In this document: positions 52,447 through 60,852 of the stretch, piece by piece
How positions within the stretch are numbered: the first letter of the stretch is position 1
How the letters are laid out: each line of letters begins with the position of its first letter
From: Algoriphagus sp. Y33
Lineage (GTDB): Bacteria > Bacteroidota > Bacteroidia > Cytophagales > Cyclobacteriaceae
Direction: 5' to 3'
DNA: 64,000 nt
NCBI RefSeq assembly: GCF_014838715.1
Contig: NZ_CP061947.1
Coordinates: forward strand, 2,666,001-2,730,000
Notes under the pieces: generated by a model
What the model was told of the DNA's origin: nothing
Seen by the model: only the letters and a program-made list of their open reading frames with translations
The model's database searches: none
Made by a program: the position numbers and the translations under genes

Positions 52447-54237
52447 TTAAAAGGCTGTTTGCAACGGGAGGCTGAGTTCAACTCTTGTGCCTGTATTCTC
52501 CGGTTTATCAACGATCCTAAGTCTTCCATTGGCATCGTTCTGCTTATTGAGGATTCTTATACGATTCTCCGTAATGGCAACGCCCAACGATTTTTTGGTT
52601 GAACCAGAGGAATTGATACTTCTTCCTGTACCGTTGTCATCTACACTGCACAGGAGGGTTTCGCCTTTTCTCTTGAAATCTATGGAAATGTGACCTTGGT
52701 TTTTCTTGTCTTTAAATCCGTGCCAAATACTGTTTTCTATGAAAGGCTGTAGGATGAGTGGGGGCACAAGTATGTTTTCTGCATCCAAACCATTTTCTAT
52801 ATGTATGGTATATGAAAATTTGCCGGGCAACCTTTTGGTCTCAACTTGCAGGTACAATTCGATGAATTTCAAATCTTCACTCAGAGGAATTTCCCTATGC
52901 TCGGAGTTTTCAAGAACGGTACGCATTAGCTTGGCAAATTTTGTAAGATAATCTTGGGCAGAATTATTGTCATTTTTCAAAATGTAGTCTCCGATTGAAT
53001 TCAGTGAGTTGAAAATAAAGTGCGGATTCATCTGTGAGCGAAGTGCCTTTAATTCGGTATCGGAAACCAAAGCCTTGAATTCTGCTTCCTTCTTTTGGGT
53101 CAATGCATCCCATCTCCGTTTATACAGTATAAAACCACCTACCAAAACCAAAACCACCCCTGCCCCGCCCATCATGGATGCTCTTTTGATAATGGTTTGT
53201 CTATTTAGCTCGGCTTGTGTCAGTGCACGTTCTTTTTCGAAATCAAAAGCCATCTGTTTGCGGTTGATTTCCACTCTTCGGTTCTGATTGTTCAGACTGT
53301 CTTTTAGTGTTGCGAATTTCACATAGGCTTCTAAGCCGCTCCGGTAGTCACCGGTTGCGGCAAAGACGTCCGACAATGTTCCCCATGCTGATTTTTGCAG
53401 AAAAAGATTACCTTGATTTTCACTGAGTTTTAACGACTCCTCCGCAAAACGTTCTGCTTTTTGGTAATCGCCTGCCCCCAGATATGCCATAGCCGCATTG
53501 GCATACGCACTGGGTCGGACAAACGCTATTCCGTGCGCTTCTATCAATGACAGACTCTCCTCTACCGCAGTTACAGCGTCTTGTGTCCTTCCTGTCTCTG
53601 TGTACATCAAGGATAGATTACTGTACAGGTTTGCTTTTTGGGTAGGGTTTTCCTTTATCCCACTATATTTCAAAGCCTTTTGATAGTAAAATATGGCAGA
53701 ATCTGCTTTTCCGGTAGCTCCGAAAATATTGGCCATATTCAAAATAGCCGGTAATTCAGACGCTTTGCTGTGCATCGCTACCTCTTTGAAGAGCTTTAGC
53801 GCTTCTTCATATTCCTCCTGCTCATAATAAATGGTAGCTATATTGCCCAGAATCTCCCATTTATAAAAATCAAAACCCCGGTTGCTTTCTACAACAGCAA
53901 GTGCCTGGTGATAGTAATCCAACGCTCTAAATGGATTGGAAAGCGAATATTGGCTGATGAGCCCTAAACGTTCATATGCCAGAAGAAGACCTTTGCTATA
54001 TCCTATTTCTTCCGAAATCATGGCAGTTTGTCGGGCATAACCCGTCAAGGTACTGTCAGCAGGATTGGCAAACAGGGCTTGCTTGACATAGTCATTCCTC
54101 AAGTTAATGGTAGCCGTATCCCGTTCGGGCATTGAAGTTATGTGCATGGACAAGGAATCAACACTTCCCTGAAACTCTTGGCCACTTACAGAAAAGCAGG
54201 TAACCAGAAGAAAAAAAAATACATAACCTGCTTTCAT
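52447..54237 (-). CDS. Sensor histidine kinase with TPR sensor and His_kinase (LytS-type) output
   Basis: A 596-residue exported or membrane sensor. A signal peptide (about 1-19) is followed by 6-7 TPR motifs in the periplasm (for example LGNIATIYYEQEEYEEALKL, ANMAN/ANAAMAYLGAGDYQKAE), a coiled coil, one membrane helix (about 351-371, MMGGAGVVLVLVGGFILYKR) and a His_kinase domain with the phospho-acceptor in LRSQMNPHFIFNSLNSIG, then HATPase_c (ENSIWHGFKDKK, DNGTGRS). It phosphorylates the LytTR regulator encoded 8 bases downstream. The signal is unknown; periplasmic TPRs suggest a peptide or protein input. Confidence 0.94.
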   Translation of the reverse strand: MKAGYVFFFLLVTCFSVSGQEFQGSVDSLSMHITSMPERDTATINLRNDYVKQALFANPADSTLTGYARQTAMISEEIGYSKGLLLAYERLGLISQYSLSNPFRALDYYHQALAVVESNRGFDFYKWEILGNIATIYYEQEEYEEALKLFKEVAMHSKASELPAILNMANIFGATGKADSAIFYYQKALKYSGIKENPTQKANLYSNLSLMYTETGRTQDAVTAVEESLSLIEAHGIAFVRPSAYANAAMAYLGAGDYQKAERFAEESLKLSENQGNLFLQKSAWGTLSDVFAATGDYRSGLEAYVKFATLKDSLNNQNRRVEINRKQMAFDFEKERALTQAELNRQTIIKRASMMGGAGVVLVLVGGFILYKRRWDALTQKKEAEFKALVSDTELKALRSQMNPHFIFNSLNSIGDYILKNDNNSAQDYLTKFAKLMRTVLENSEHREIPLSEDLKFIELYLQVETKRLPGKFSYTIHIENGLDAENILVPPLILQPFIENSIWHGFKDKKNQGHISIDFKRKGETLLCSVDDNGTGRSINSSGSTKKSLGVAITENRIRILNKQNDANGRLRIVDKPENTGTRVELSLPLQTAF

Positions 54238-54396
54238 AACCTAAAGTTGGTCTAGTGTGAAGATATATCTTTTCACAAAAAAAAACTGGTTCCCAACAAA
54301 AAATAAATCAGGCCTGACAGGAAATCAGTTAAGGTTTTTCAAGTGGGGTGAGTCATGTAATTTTCATTGTAAGTAGCTCATTCAACAAAGCACACG

Positions 54397-54795
54397 ATGG
54401 ATTTTAAAAATATTGATTTTGGCAAAGTAATGCTGAAGGTGTTGGATCTCCTCATTGTTAAGCCGTTCACACTTCCGCTAAAAATCTACTACAATTCTTT
54501 AAAGGTGCTATCCGATTCGGGCAGTACCGGCACGGAAGAATCGGAACTGTCGCCGGATTTCCCACTCTATACGTGGTATGTACGCATCTTTGATGCACTG
54601 GTCGCCTTAGTGTACCCCACCGGGCTGCTAATGGCTATAGGAGCAGGAATGAATTCTTTCACCGGCGGCTTTGCCGGCTTTTTGGGAGTGATATCCATTA
54701 CCTATTTCCTGCCCCTTGCGCTCGGCTTAGCCCGGGAATTGGCACAAATCACACTGAAAATACTTTTGTACCTCAAGATAATATCCAATAAGTAA
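54397..54795 (+). CDS. Hypothetical small membrane protein
   Basis: A 132-residue protein I do not recognise. Residues ~1-45 are amphipathic with a hydrophobic stretch (VLDLLIVKPFTLPLKIYY), followed by a polar, Ser/Glu-rich linker (47-63), and then two or three hydrophobic segments (about 68-90 and 95-125). It could be a two- to three-helix inner-membrane protein. It is first in a plus-strand run of five genes that includes the STING-like gene, and its start is 159 bases from the divergent sensor kinase gene. Confidence 0.65.
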   Translation: MDFKNIDFGKVMLKVLDLLIVKPFTLPLKIYYNSLKVLSDSGSTGTEESELSPDFPLYTWYVRIFDALVALVYPTGLLMAIGAGMNSFTGGFAGFLGVISITYFLPLALGLARELAQITLKILLYLKIISNK

Positions 54796-54904
54796 TACTG
54801 GCTGCATTTCCGGTGTGCCTCGTCGGCTTTTGATACATTAAAGAAAGACAGTATAACTCAACGTTCGAAAACGAAAACAACAAAATCCTAAACAAACAGC
54901 TATT

Positions 54905-55471
54905 ATGAAATCTCTAAAGCTTTTTATTACACTTTTTGCACTGTCGCCTCTCTTGGTATTTGGGCAGGAATTTGAAAAAGGAGACAAGGTAATGTCCTTC
55001 GGTATTGGCATTGGAAGCAGTATCGGAAGCTTTAGCACTTCCGGCCAGATGCCCGCCCTAAGTGCCCAGTATGAACAGGGGGTGTGGGATATAGGAGGAC
55101 AGGGGGTAATCAGTTTGGGCGGCTACATCGGCTATAAAGCCTTTACATACGATTATTCCTCATCATCATACAGTTATGAACAGAAATGGGATTATATCCT
55201 GCTCGGTGTACGTAGTGCTTATCACTGGAACGGCCACAACGTGGACAAGCTCGATTTGTATGGCGGACTGATGCTGGGCTACTACCTGCTCAACTATTCC
55301 TATTCGGACAGCAATGGAAGTTCGACGGGCAGGGACAGCTACAACAATACAGGAGGGCTGAGCCTCTATCTGGGAAGTCGCTACTATTTTACCGAAAATC
55401 TGGGAGCGTTTGCGGAAATCGGTTATGGCGTGGCTTATCTTAATGTAGGGCTGGCATTAAAACTCCAATAA
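54905..55471 (+). CDS. Predicted outer membrane beta-barrel protein
   Basis: A 188-residue exported protein. The signal peptide ends LLVFGQ (about residue 22). The mature part is a series of amphipathic, glycine- and tyrosine-rich strands (VMSFGIGIGSSIGSF, GVISLGGYIGYKAFTY, LGVRSAYHWNG, LYGGLMLGYYLLNYSY, GAFAEIGYGVAYLNVGLALK), typical of an 8-stranded OmpA/OmpW-like barrel. The C-terminus KLQ is not the usual aromatic end. It lies 109 bases after the small membrane protein gene and 94 bases before the STING-like gene, same strand. Confidence 0.75.
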   Translation: MKSLKLFITLFALSPLLVFGQEFEKGDKVMSFGIGIGSSIGSFSTSGQMPALSAQYEQGVWDIGGQGVISLGGYIGYKAFTYDYSSSSYSYEQKWDYILLGVRSAYHWNGHNVDKLDLYGGLMLGYYLLNYSYSDSNGSSTGRDSYNNTGGLSLYLGSRYYFTENLGAFAEIGYGVAYLNVGLALKLQ

Positions 55472-55565
55472 CACACTACTACAGGATAAGTAAAATGGAT
55501 GAAGCTGTTGTTTTTTGCCTTGATAGACAGAGCTATCGGATGTTTTCCCCACAAACTCATTCAAG

Positions 55566-56237
55566 ATGAATTTTAGCCTGAAATTCCTTCCGGTAAAGGA
55601 CATGTTTTATTCAGTCATCCCGACAGTCGGCACCTATCTCGAATATTTAAAAGGTACCGATAATACGATTTTCAAAAACCTTTGGTTTTCACTTGGAGTT
55701 GGTTTAGTCCTGTCCTTAGCTTTAGCGGTTTTATTTTATAGAGAAAATGTGAAAATATTTAAAAAGTCTCTGGCTGAAATTTTAGCAGTAGGTTATTTTA
55801 ACCATTTTTCAGGCAGACTTGGGAAATTGGTAAAATCCAAAATCCCCATTGATTTTTCTTTTCCGGATAATTCTTTGAAATCATTCACTTCCGATAAGAT
55901 CAAGGTCGAAATTGGAATGCCAAGAAATTTTTCTTCATTATGCACCTACTGTAATAAGGTAGAACAAAACGCAGAGATAATTTATGTCAGGGAAAAATCA
56001 CAAAGTGAACCATTTTGGTTACGTGCCAATATAGACCATGACAGTTTACTGATATATGAATATCCAAGAACTTTATTTTCTCTTTCCAAATACCTGAAAG
56101 ACGATTTTGGAGACAGCAAAAAAGCAGAAGAAAATTCAGAAAAAATATATGAATACTTTAGACAGAAAATCAACCAGTTACGAATAGAGTATGCCAATGA
56201 AATAGCAGAAGATCGACTACAATTTGTTGATGTTTAG
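55566..56237 (+). CDS. Prokaryotic STING-like cyclic-dinucleotide receptor with N-terminal membrane helix (TM-STING candidate)
   Basis: A 223-residue protein with one membrane helix (about 39-58) and a cytosolic domain (66-223) that follows the STING ligand-binding fold. Helix 1 reads LAEILAVGYFNHFSGRLGKL; KIKVEIGMPRNF matches the strand that in animal STING leads LYILLPLDCGVPDNL; IIYVREKSQSEPFWLRANI matches the lid strands. LLIYEYPRTLFSLSKYLKDD then aligns with [20 protein letters not shown], followed by a long helix and a final RLQFV strand like human RLIAY. Bacterial STINGs bind c-di-GMP and act in CBASS defence, usually beside a CD-NTase; none is present here. The helix could give membrane disruption on oligomerisation. 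The fold call is strong by eye; ligand and function are inferred. Confidence 0.72.
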   Translation: MNFSLKFLPVKDMFYSVIPTVGTYLEYLKGTDNTIFKNLWFSLGVGLVLSLALAVLFYRENVKIFKKSLAEILAVGYFNHFSGRLGKLVKSKIPIDFSFPDNSLKSFTSDKIKVEIGMPRNFSSLCTYCNKVEQNAEIIYVREKSQSEPFWLRANIDHDSLLIYEYPRTLFSLSKYLKDDFGDSKKAEENSEKIYEYFRQKINQLRIEYANEIAEDRLQFVDV

Positions 56238-56245
56238 ATATATAT

Positions 56246-56393
56246 TATGATTATCCGCAATGATGCCAATAGCTATATTCTCTCTGCTTTATCTGACGAA
56301 AAATCGAAGGCGGGTGACCGATTCGACCTCAATGGAAGTGTTTTCTGAATCCAATAATACATTTACTGCTTTGTTGGCAGAAAACCGGATATA
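56246..56393 (-). repeat. Dispersed intergenic repeat, copy D, beside the STING-like gene
   Basis: In reverse orientation relative to copies A and B: read on the minus strand it starts TATATCCGGTTTTCTGCCAA, passes CATTGAGGTCGAATCGGTC, and ends AGCTATTGGCATCATTGCGG with ATAATCA. It begins 9 bases after the stop codon of the STING-like gene and ends 60 bases before the following lipoprotein gene. Confidence 0.65.
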
Positions 56394-56452
56394 AATAATA
56401 TGTATTTGGCCTAATCCAATTAACACTATTAAAAAGATAAAACCACAAAGTC

Positions 56453-57001
56453 ATGAAAAAATACGCATATATATATACATTCTTAGTGGCAATCCTCTTG
56501 TTTACAGGCTGCTCTAACGAAGATAACGATCAAAATCCTGAGTTAGATTCTGACTACTATTTTCGGTTTAAGGAGAACAGTACGTTGGTGGATTACCCAT
56601 ATAGCCAATATAGCCAACAAGCTACATACATTTATAAAGAAGGTTATGGACATGAGTTAATTGTTGTGTCCAGAAAACAATCAAATTCAACATCTATAAA
56701 TTCTTGGAGTTTAGCAATGGGTACTTGGGATGAATGTCAAACACAATACGATTATACGGAAAGTACTCCCGTTTCAATTTTGGGGGCATTGATTTTACAG
56801 TATTGGGACGAAAACGGGACATGGTACTATAGCAGTAGAAATTATGGCAAAGCAACGATCCGCATTCAAGAAATAACAGAAAGCTATATTAGCGGATCTT
56901 TTTCGGGAACCTTATTGGATATTGATGTAAGCGGAGCTATTCCAATAGTAAGGGATTCTGTTTTGATCTCCGATGGAGAATTTAAAGTACCAACACCATA
57001 A
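56453..57001 (+). CDS. Hypothetical lipoprotein
   Basis: A 182-residue lipoprotein: the signal peptide ends LLFTGC with lipidation at Cys20, followed by an acidic tether (SNEDNDQNPELDSD). The body is beta-rich with no family I recognise; it resembles small Bacteroidota surface lipoproteins. It lies after repeat copy D and 35 bases before the WG-repeat gene, probably co-transcribed with the latter. Confidence 0.75.
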   Translation: MKKYAYIYTFLVAILLFTGCSNEDNDQNPELDSDYYFRFKENSTLVDYPYSQYSQQATYIYKEGYGHELIVVSRKQSNSTSINSWSLAMGTWDECQTQYDYTESTPVSILGALILQYWDENGTWYYSSRNYGKATIRIQEITESYISGSFSGTLLDIDVSGAIPIVRDSVLISDGEFKVPTP

Positions 57002-57036
57002 GTGTAACTAATTGAAAACAAAAAAAGTTACAAACA

Positions 57037-58560
57037 ATGAAACCACTAAAAGCCTTAATAATACTATGCCTTTTCGCCTGTGACACTCATGCCACAGCGC
57101 AGACTACCCAAAAGCAACAAACGGTAAAGGAATCGGCAGAACAGCTAAAAGAAGATTTCAATGCCTTGAAAAACGTTTTCAAGAAAAAACCCAATGCCGA
57201 AGATGAATCGAAAGATCAAACAGGAAACGTAGTAAATCAGCCGAAAAATATAGACGTTTTACATCTTCGGGGAGGTAGAATTGCAGCAAATGCAGTGCAA
57301 TTGGATGCTGACAGGTTTGGGCATTTCAACAACGGAAAAGCCATAATACACAAAGGCACTGCCAGCGCAATGATAAACGCGGATGGACAATTTGTAATCC
57401 CATATAATACCTATCGGTTTTATGATATTAACAACACCTATGTGTTTCAGGAAAACGAAGTATATGCCAACGGCATTTTTCAATATTCAAAAGATGTGCA
57501 AGAAGGCTTTAAATCCTTCATGAATGCCGAAGGCCGGGAACTCGCCGCATCACAGGAAACCAAGGAAATCTTAATAAGTCTTAACAACCAACACGCTTTA
57601 CTTGAAGGGGTAAAAACCTTGTACGACCAGCCTCGCAACAGGCAGAACAGACACCCCATGCAGTATTATTACATTACCAATACGGGGAAAACATACATTC
57701 GTGATCAGGAGCTGGGGAAAATAAACAATGGCATAGGAGTTTACTCCGAATACAAAGACGGTTGGAAGCTCGGCTATATGAAGCTATCGGGGGAAAAGTT
57801 GACCGAAGCAGTTTTCGACGAAGCCGAACCATTCTTTGACGGGATGGCAGTAGTGGGCCAGCAAGACCAGTTTGGGATAAAAAAATACGGCTACATTAAT
57901 GAGAAGGGGGAATTGGCAATTCCGCTTATATTTTCAATAAGGCCTTCCGGATTTGCTTCCGGATTTGCTAAAGTAAAACCCAAAGATGTTAGTGAGTTTC
58001 AGTATGCCTTCATCAACAAAAAAGGCGAAATTGTATTCAAACAGACTATAGCAGATATAAGAGAGCTTGGCAATTCCGAATTTGAAACCTTTCAAAGCTA
58101 CGGATTAACCACCCCAAGCAATGGTGCCTATGTGATGGACAGTTTATTTAATATCATGTCTAAAGCCGATTTTTTTACCAAATACGGCATTACAGGCATA
58201 TCGAATTTTCACGGGGCATCTTACCGTAAATCGAACGGCGGTTCCTACTCCGGCAAGTTTTTTTTTACCGTGGTGGGCGAAACCAATCCTAAAATTTATT
58301 TTTCCAACAATGATATGAACCATCAGGGTATTCTTCGTGGCAAGGAATTTAGGATGGGGTTTATAAACCTTAAGACAAAAACAGTGGTGCTTCCCGCTTT
58401 CTCAAGAATCGGGTTTTTTGATCCCGTTTCAAAATTGGCCTATGCTGAAGTAGATACGGTTGTGAAAAAAGGAGGTTCCAACATGATAGAGACCACCAAA
58501 GGCTATATAAACGAAAATGGTGAGTGGGTAATTTTACAGGTCACAGGAAGTAAATGGTAG
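57037..58560 (+). CDS. WG-repeat protein, exported
   Basis: A 507-residue protein with a signal peptide that could be lipidated at Cys15 (LCLFAC) or cleaved after ATA. A polar helical linker (25-70) is followed by WG/KWG-like beta repeats, recognised by units such as GHFNNGKAIIHKGTASAMIN and DGQF, DGMAVVGQQDQFGIKKYGYI and NEKGELAIPLIF, ASGFAKVKPKDVSEFQYAFI and NKKGEIVF, and a last unit KGYINENGEWVIL. These repeats form a solenoid-like surface. The function is unknown; such proteins are often found beside contact or defence loci, but that is only suggestive here. Confidence 0.82.
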   Translation: MKPLKALIILCLFACDTHATAQTTQKQQTVKESAEQLKEDFNALKNVFKKKPNAEDESKDQTGNVVNQPKNIDVLHLRGGRIAANAVQLDADRFGHFNNGKAIIHKGTASAMINADGQFVIPYNTYRFYDINNTYVFQENEVYANGIFQYSKDVQEGFKSFMNAEGRELAASQETKEILISLNNQHALLEGVKTLYDQPRNRQNRHPMQYYYITNTGKTYIRDQELGKINNGIGVYSEYKDGWKLGYMKLSGEKLTEAVFDEAEPFFDGMAVVGQQDQFGIKKYGYINEKGELAIPLIFSIRPSGFASGFAKVKPKDVSEFQYAFINKKGEIVFKQTIADIRELGNSEFETFQSYGLTTPSNGAYVMDSLFNIMSKADFFTKYGITGISNFHGASYRKSNGGSYSGKFFFTVVGETNPKIYFSNNDMNHQGILRGKEFRMGFINLKTKTVVLPAFSRIGFFDPVSKLAYAEVDTVVKKGGSNMIETTKGYINENGEWVILQVTGSKW

Positions 58561-58634
58561 TCAACTGAGTTGTCTGAATCAACGTAAAATACATATTAGA
58601 GATCTTGAGTGATCTGCTTTAACACCAGAATCCG

Positions 58635-59258
58635 CTATTTCCCAAAAGCAAACCAAATCAGCCGAATCCCAAAACCTATCATTGCCACTCCCACTGTCTT
58701 GTTGAGCCAAAACATAAACTTCGGAGTGACAAAATGGGACAGTCTCTTAGCTATGTAGGCTTTTGTCAAATCTATAGAGAAAACCGTGAGAAGGATCCCC
58801 GTAAAATAAAGCCACACATCCAGTGAACCGAATGATTCCTTCAGATGCACCAGGCTGGCAATGGAAATCCAAAAAAGCAGCACAAAGGGATTAATTCCAT
58901 TGATACTGAATCCTTTGAAGAAAGCACTCCTTTTCTTGGCTCTCCGTACTTCTTCCACACTTAGTTCAGGTTTGGCAGTTTGTCTTTTTACCAAATAACT
59001 AATGCCAAACCCTATTAAAATAGCTCCCCCCACATACCCCAAAACTGATTCAAAGTAAGTTGCGGTAGCCAGAAATTTTATCCCGAAAAAAGTAAGTACT
59101 ACGTAAAGTGTATCGCTGCATAGAATACCCAAAGCAACCATGGTGGCATATCGGAAGCCGTTTTCCAAACTACTTTGGATCAATGTAAAAAACACAGGAC
59201 CGATCATTGCTGACAGCAAAAGCCCCATGCTGACCCCTTCCAGCAAAGCTTGATTCAC
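58635..59258 (-). CDS. LysE family translocator
   Basis: A 207-residue membrane protein with about six membrane helices and the LysE/RhtB start (ALLEGVSMGLLLSAMIGPVFFT; MIGPVFF replaces the usual PGP segment) and GILCSDTLYVVLTFFG. The family exports amino acids and small related compounds. Its ATG overlaps the stop of the GH3-family gene by 4 bases, so the two are translationally coupled; the substrate may therefore be the product or substrate of that enzyme. Confidence 0.88.
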   Translation of the reverse strand: MNQALLEGVSMGLLLSAMIGPVFFTLIQSSLENGFRYATMVALGILCSDTLYVVLTFFGIKFLATATYFESVLGYVGGAILIGFGISYLVKRQTAKPELSVEEVRRAKKRSAFFKGFSINGINPFVLLFWISIASLVHLKESFGSLDVWLYFTGILLTVFSIDLTKAYIAKRLSHFVTPKFMFWLNKTVGVAMIGFGIRLIWFAFGK

Positions 59259-60805
59259 AGCTCTATGTTATTTTTGGCGAGAAATGTCTGCCAGCTTGCG
59301 GCCTTTTCTCCTTTCAGCACTCGTGGAAATTTGTTTTGCCCCCCTTCTTTGCCCTGCTCTTTCAGCCAATCGTAGAAAAGAGATGACGGCAACATTGTGA
59401 CTTTGACTTTCTTTAAAGCATGATTTCTTTCCACTGCATAGTCATCATTCAGCACTTTGAGATATTTGTCTATAGTTTTCTTCAGCACTGAGGTTTTGAC
59501 AGTATCGCCCGAACCGATAAACCAATGATGGGCAAAAAGGCTTCCGTGAGGGACTCCCAAAACGGTAAACTCACGGATATTCATATCATGCTCCTCGGCG
59601 GTAAGTTCAATCGCCTTGTTCATATTGTCCACCGAAAGATGTTCTCCACAAAGACTTAAAAAATGCTTGGTCCTGCCGGTGATAATTATTTCCGACTCTT
59701 CCTTGGAAACAAAACGGACAACATCTCCAATAAGATACCGCCAAGCTCCTGCGCAAGTACTGATCAGCAACGCATAATCTTTTCCCTCTTCTATTTCATC
59801 GATTTTTAAGGATTTTACCTCATCCCGAAGATTTCCGTCTTCATCAAAATTCTCATCATTAAAAGGCACAAACTCATGAAAGATTCCATTATTAAGAACT
59901 AAGCGCATGGATTTTCGATTTGGTAGCGCCTGAAAGGCCAAAAATCCTTCTGAAGCCAAATAAGTCTCCAAGTACAACAAGGGCCTTCCCAGAAGCCTCT
60001 CAAAACCTTTCTTGTACGGCTCAAAAGATACCCCACCATGCACAAAAATCTGAAGATTTGGCCAGATCTCATGGATATTATGGAGTTGGTACCGTTCAAT
60101 TATCTTCTCTATCAGTATCTGCAGCCAAGCAGGCACGCCTACAATAATACCGATGTCCCAAGATGCTGCTTTATCTACTATCTGATCCAATTTATCTCCC
60201 CAATTTTTGCTACGCGCAATTTTCTTACCCGGCTTATAGAACCGCTGGAACCAAATAGGCAGTCTTCCTGTGGTAATCCCACTCAGATCTCCGGAGAAAT
60301 AGGTACCGTTAAACTCCAAATCCGTACTTCCGCCCAGCATCAGTATGCCCTTGGTCAAAAGAGAAGCGGGCAGGTCATATTTGGAAAGGGATAGAATCTG
60401 ACGAACGCCGGTCCTACGGATAGCTTTCACCATATCCTTGGTAATCGGAATGAATTTGGAAGTGGCTCCTGATGTCCCGCTGCTCAGTGCAAAATGTCTC
60501 ACAGGACCGGGCCAAGTGACATTTGATTTCCCTTCGAGTAATTTGTACCACCACTCATCATGAATGCGGTTATAATCATATATAGGCACCTGAGATTTGT
60601 ATCGCTCATAGAATTCATTCTCACCCCAACGGAAGCCATTCAGGATTTTAGCAAAATCATACTTCTCGCCAATCTCGGTATCTTTCGCCTGAATCAGCAA
60701 TTTCTTCAATTCCTGACGTTGGAGTTCCAGTGGATGAGAGTATTCTTGCTCTATGCTCTCTCTTAGGCGAATGCCTTTTTTTAGCAAAGTACTAATGATC
60801 GCCAT
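59255..60805 (-). CDS. GH3 (auxin-responsive) family acyl-adenylate/amide synthetase
   Basis: A 516-residue ANL-superfamily enzyme of the GH3 type. FALSSGTSGATSKFIPITKD is the ATP-binding P-loop motif (about residues 107-126), LETYLASEGFLAFQ the second motif and LLISTCAGAWRYLIGDVVRF the third; TGRTKHFLSLCGEHLS precedes the C-terminal cap. Plant GH3 proteins join amino acids to jasmonate or auxin through an acyl-adenylate. The bacterial substrates are unknown. The gene overlaps the LysE-type exporter gene by 4 bases and is divergent from yggS. Confidence 0.93.
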   Translation of the reverse strand: MAIISTLLKKGIRLRESIEQEYSHPLELQRQELKKLLIQAKDTEIGEKYDFAKILNGFRWGENEFYERYKSQVPIYDYNRIHDEWWYKLLEGKSNVTWPGPVRHFALSSGTSGATSKFIPITKDMVKAIRRTGVRQILSLSKYDLPASLLTKGILMLGGSTDLEFNGTYFSGDLSGITTGRLPIWFQRFYKPGKKIARSKNWGDKLDQIVDKAASWDIGIIVGVPAWLQILIEKIIERYQLHNIHEIWPNLQIFVHGGVSFEPYKKGFERLLGRPLLYLETYLASEGFLAFQALPNRKSMRLVLNNGIFHEFVPFNDENFDEDGNLRDEVKSLKIDEIEEGKDYALLISTCAGAWRYLIGDVVRFVSKEESEIIITGRTKHFLSLCGEHLSVDNMNKAIELTAEEHDMNIREFTVLGVPHGSLFAHHWFIGSGDTVKTSVLKKTIDKYLKVLNDDYAVERNHALKKVKVTMLPSSLFYDWLKEQGKEGGQNKFPRVLKGEKAASWQTFLAKNNIEL

Positions 60806-60852
60806 ATCTTTGTTTTGGGCCTTTTGAAAAATGTAAAGTATAAAAATAGAAA

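Noticed and set aside
54238..58634. A search for a CD-NTase, TIR, protease or nuclease partner that would make a complete CBASS operon around the STING-like gene.
   Set aside because: None of the neighbouring products shows a nucleotidyltransferase GS/D-x-D pattern, TIR fold or nuclease motif, so a complete CBASS system is not claimed.
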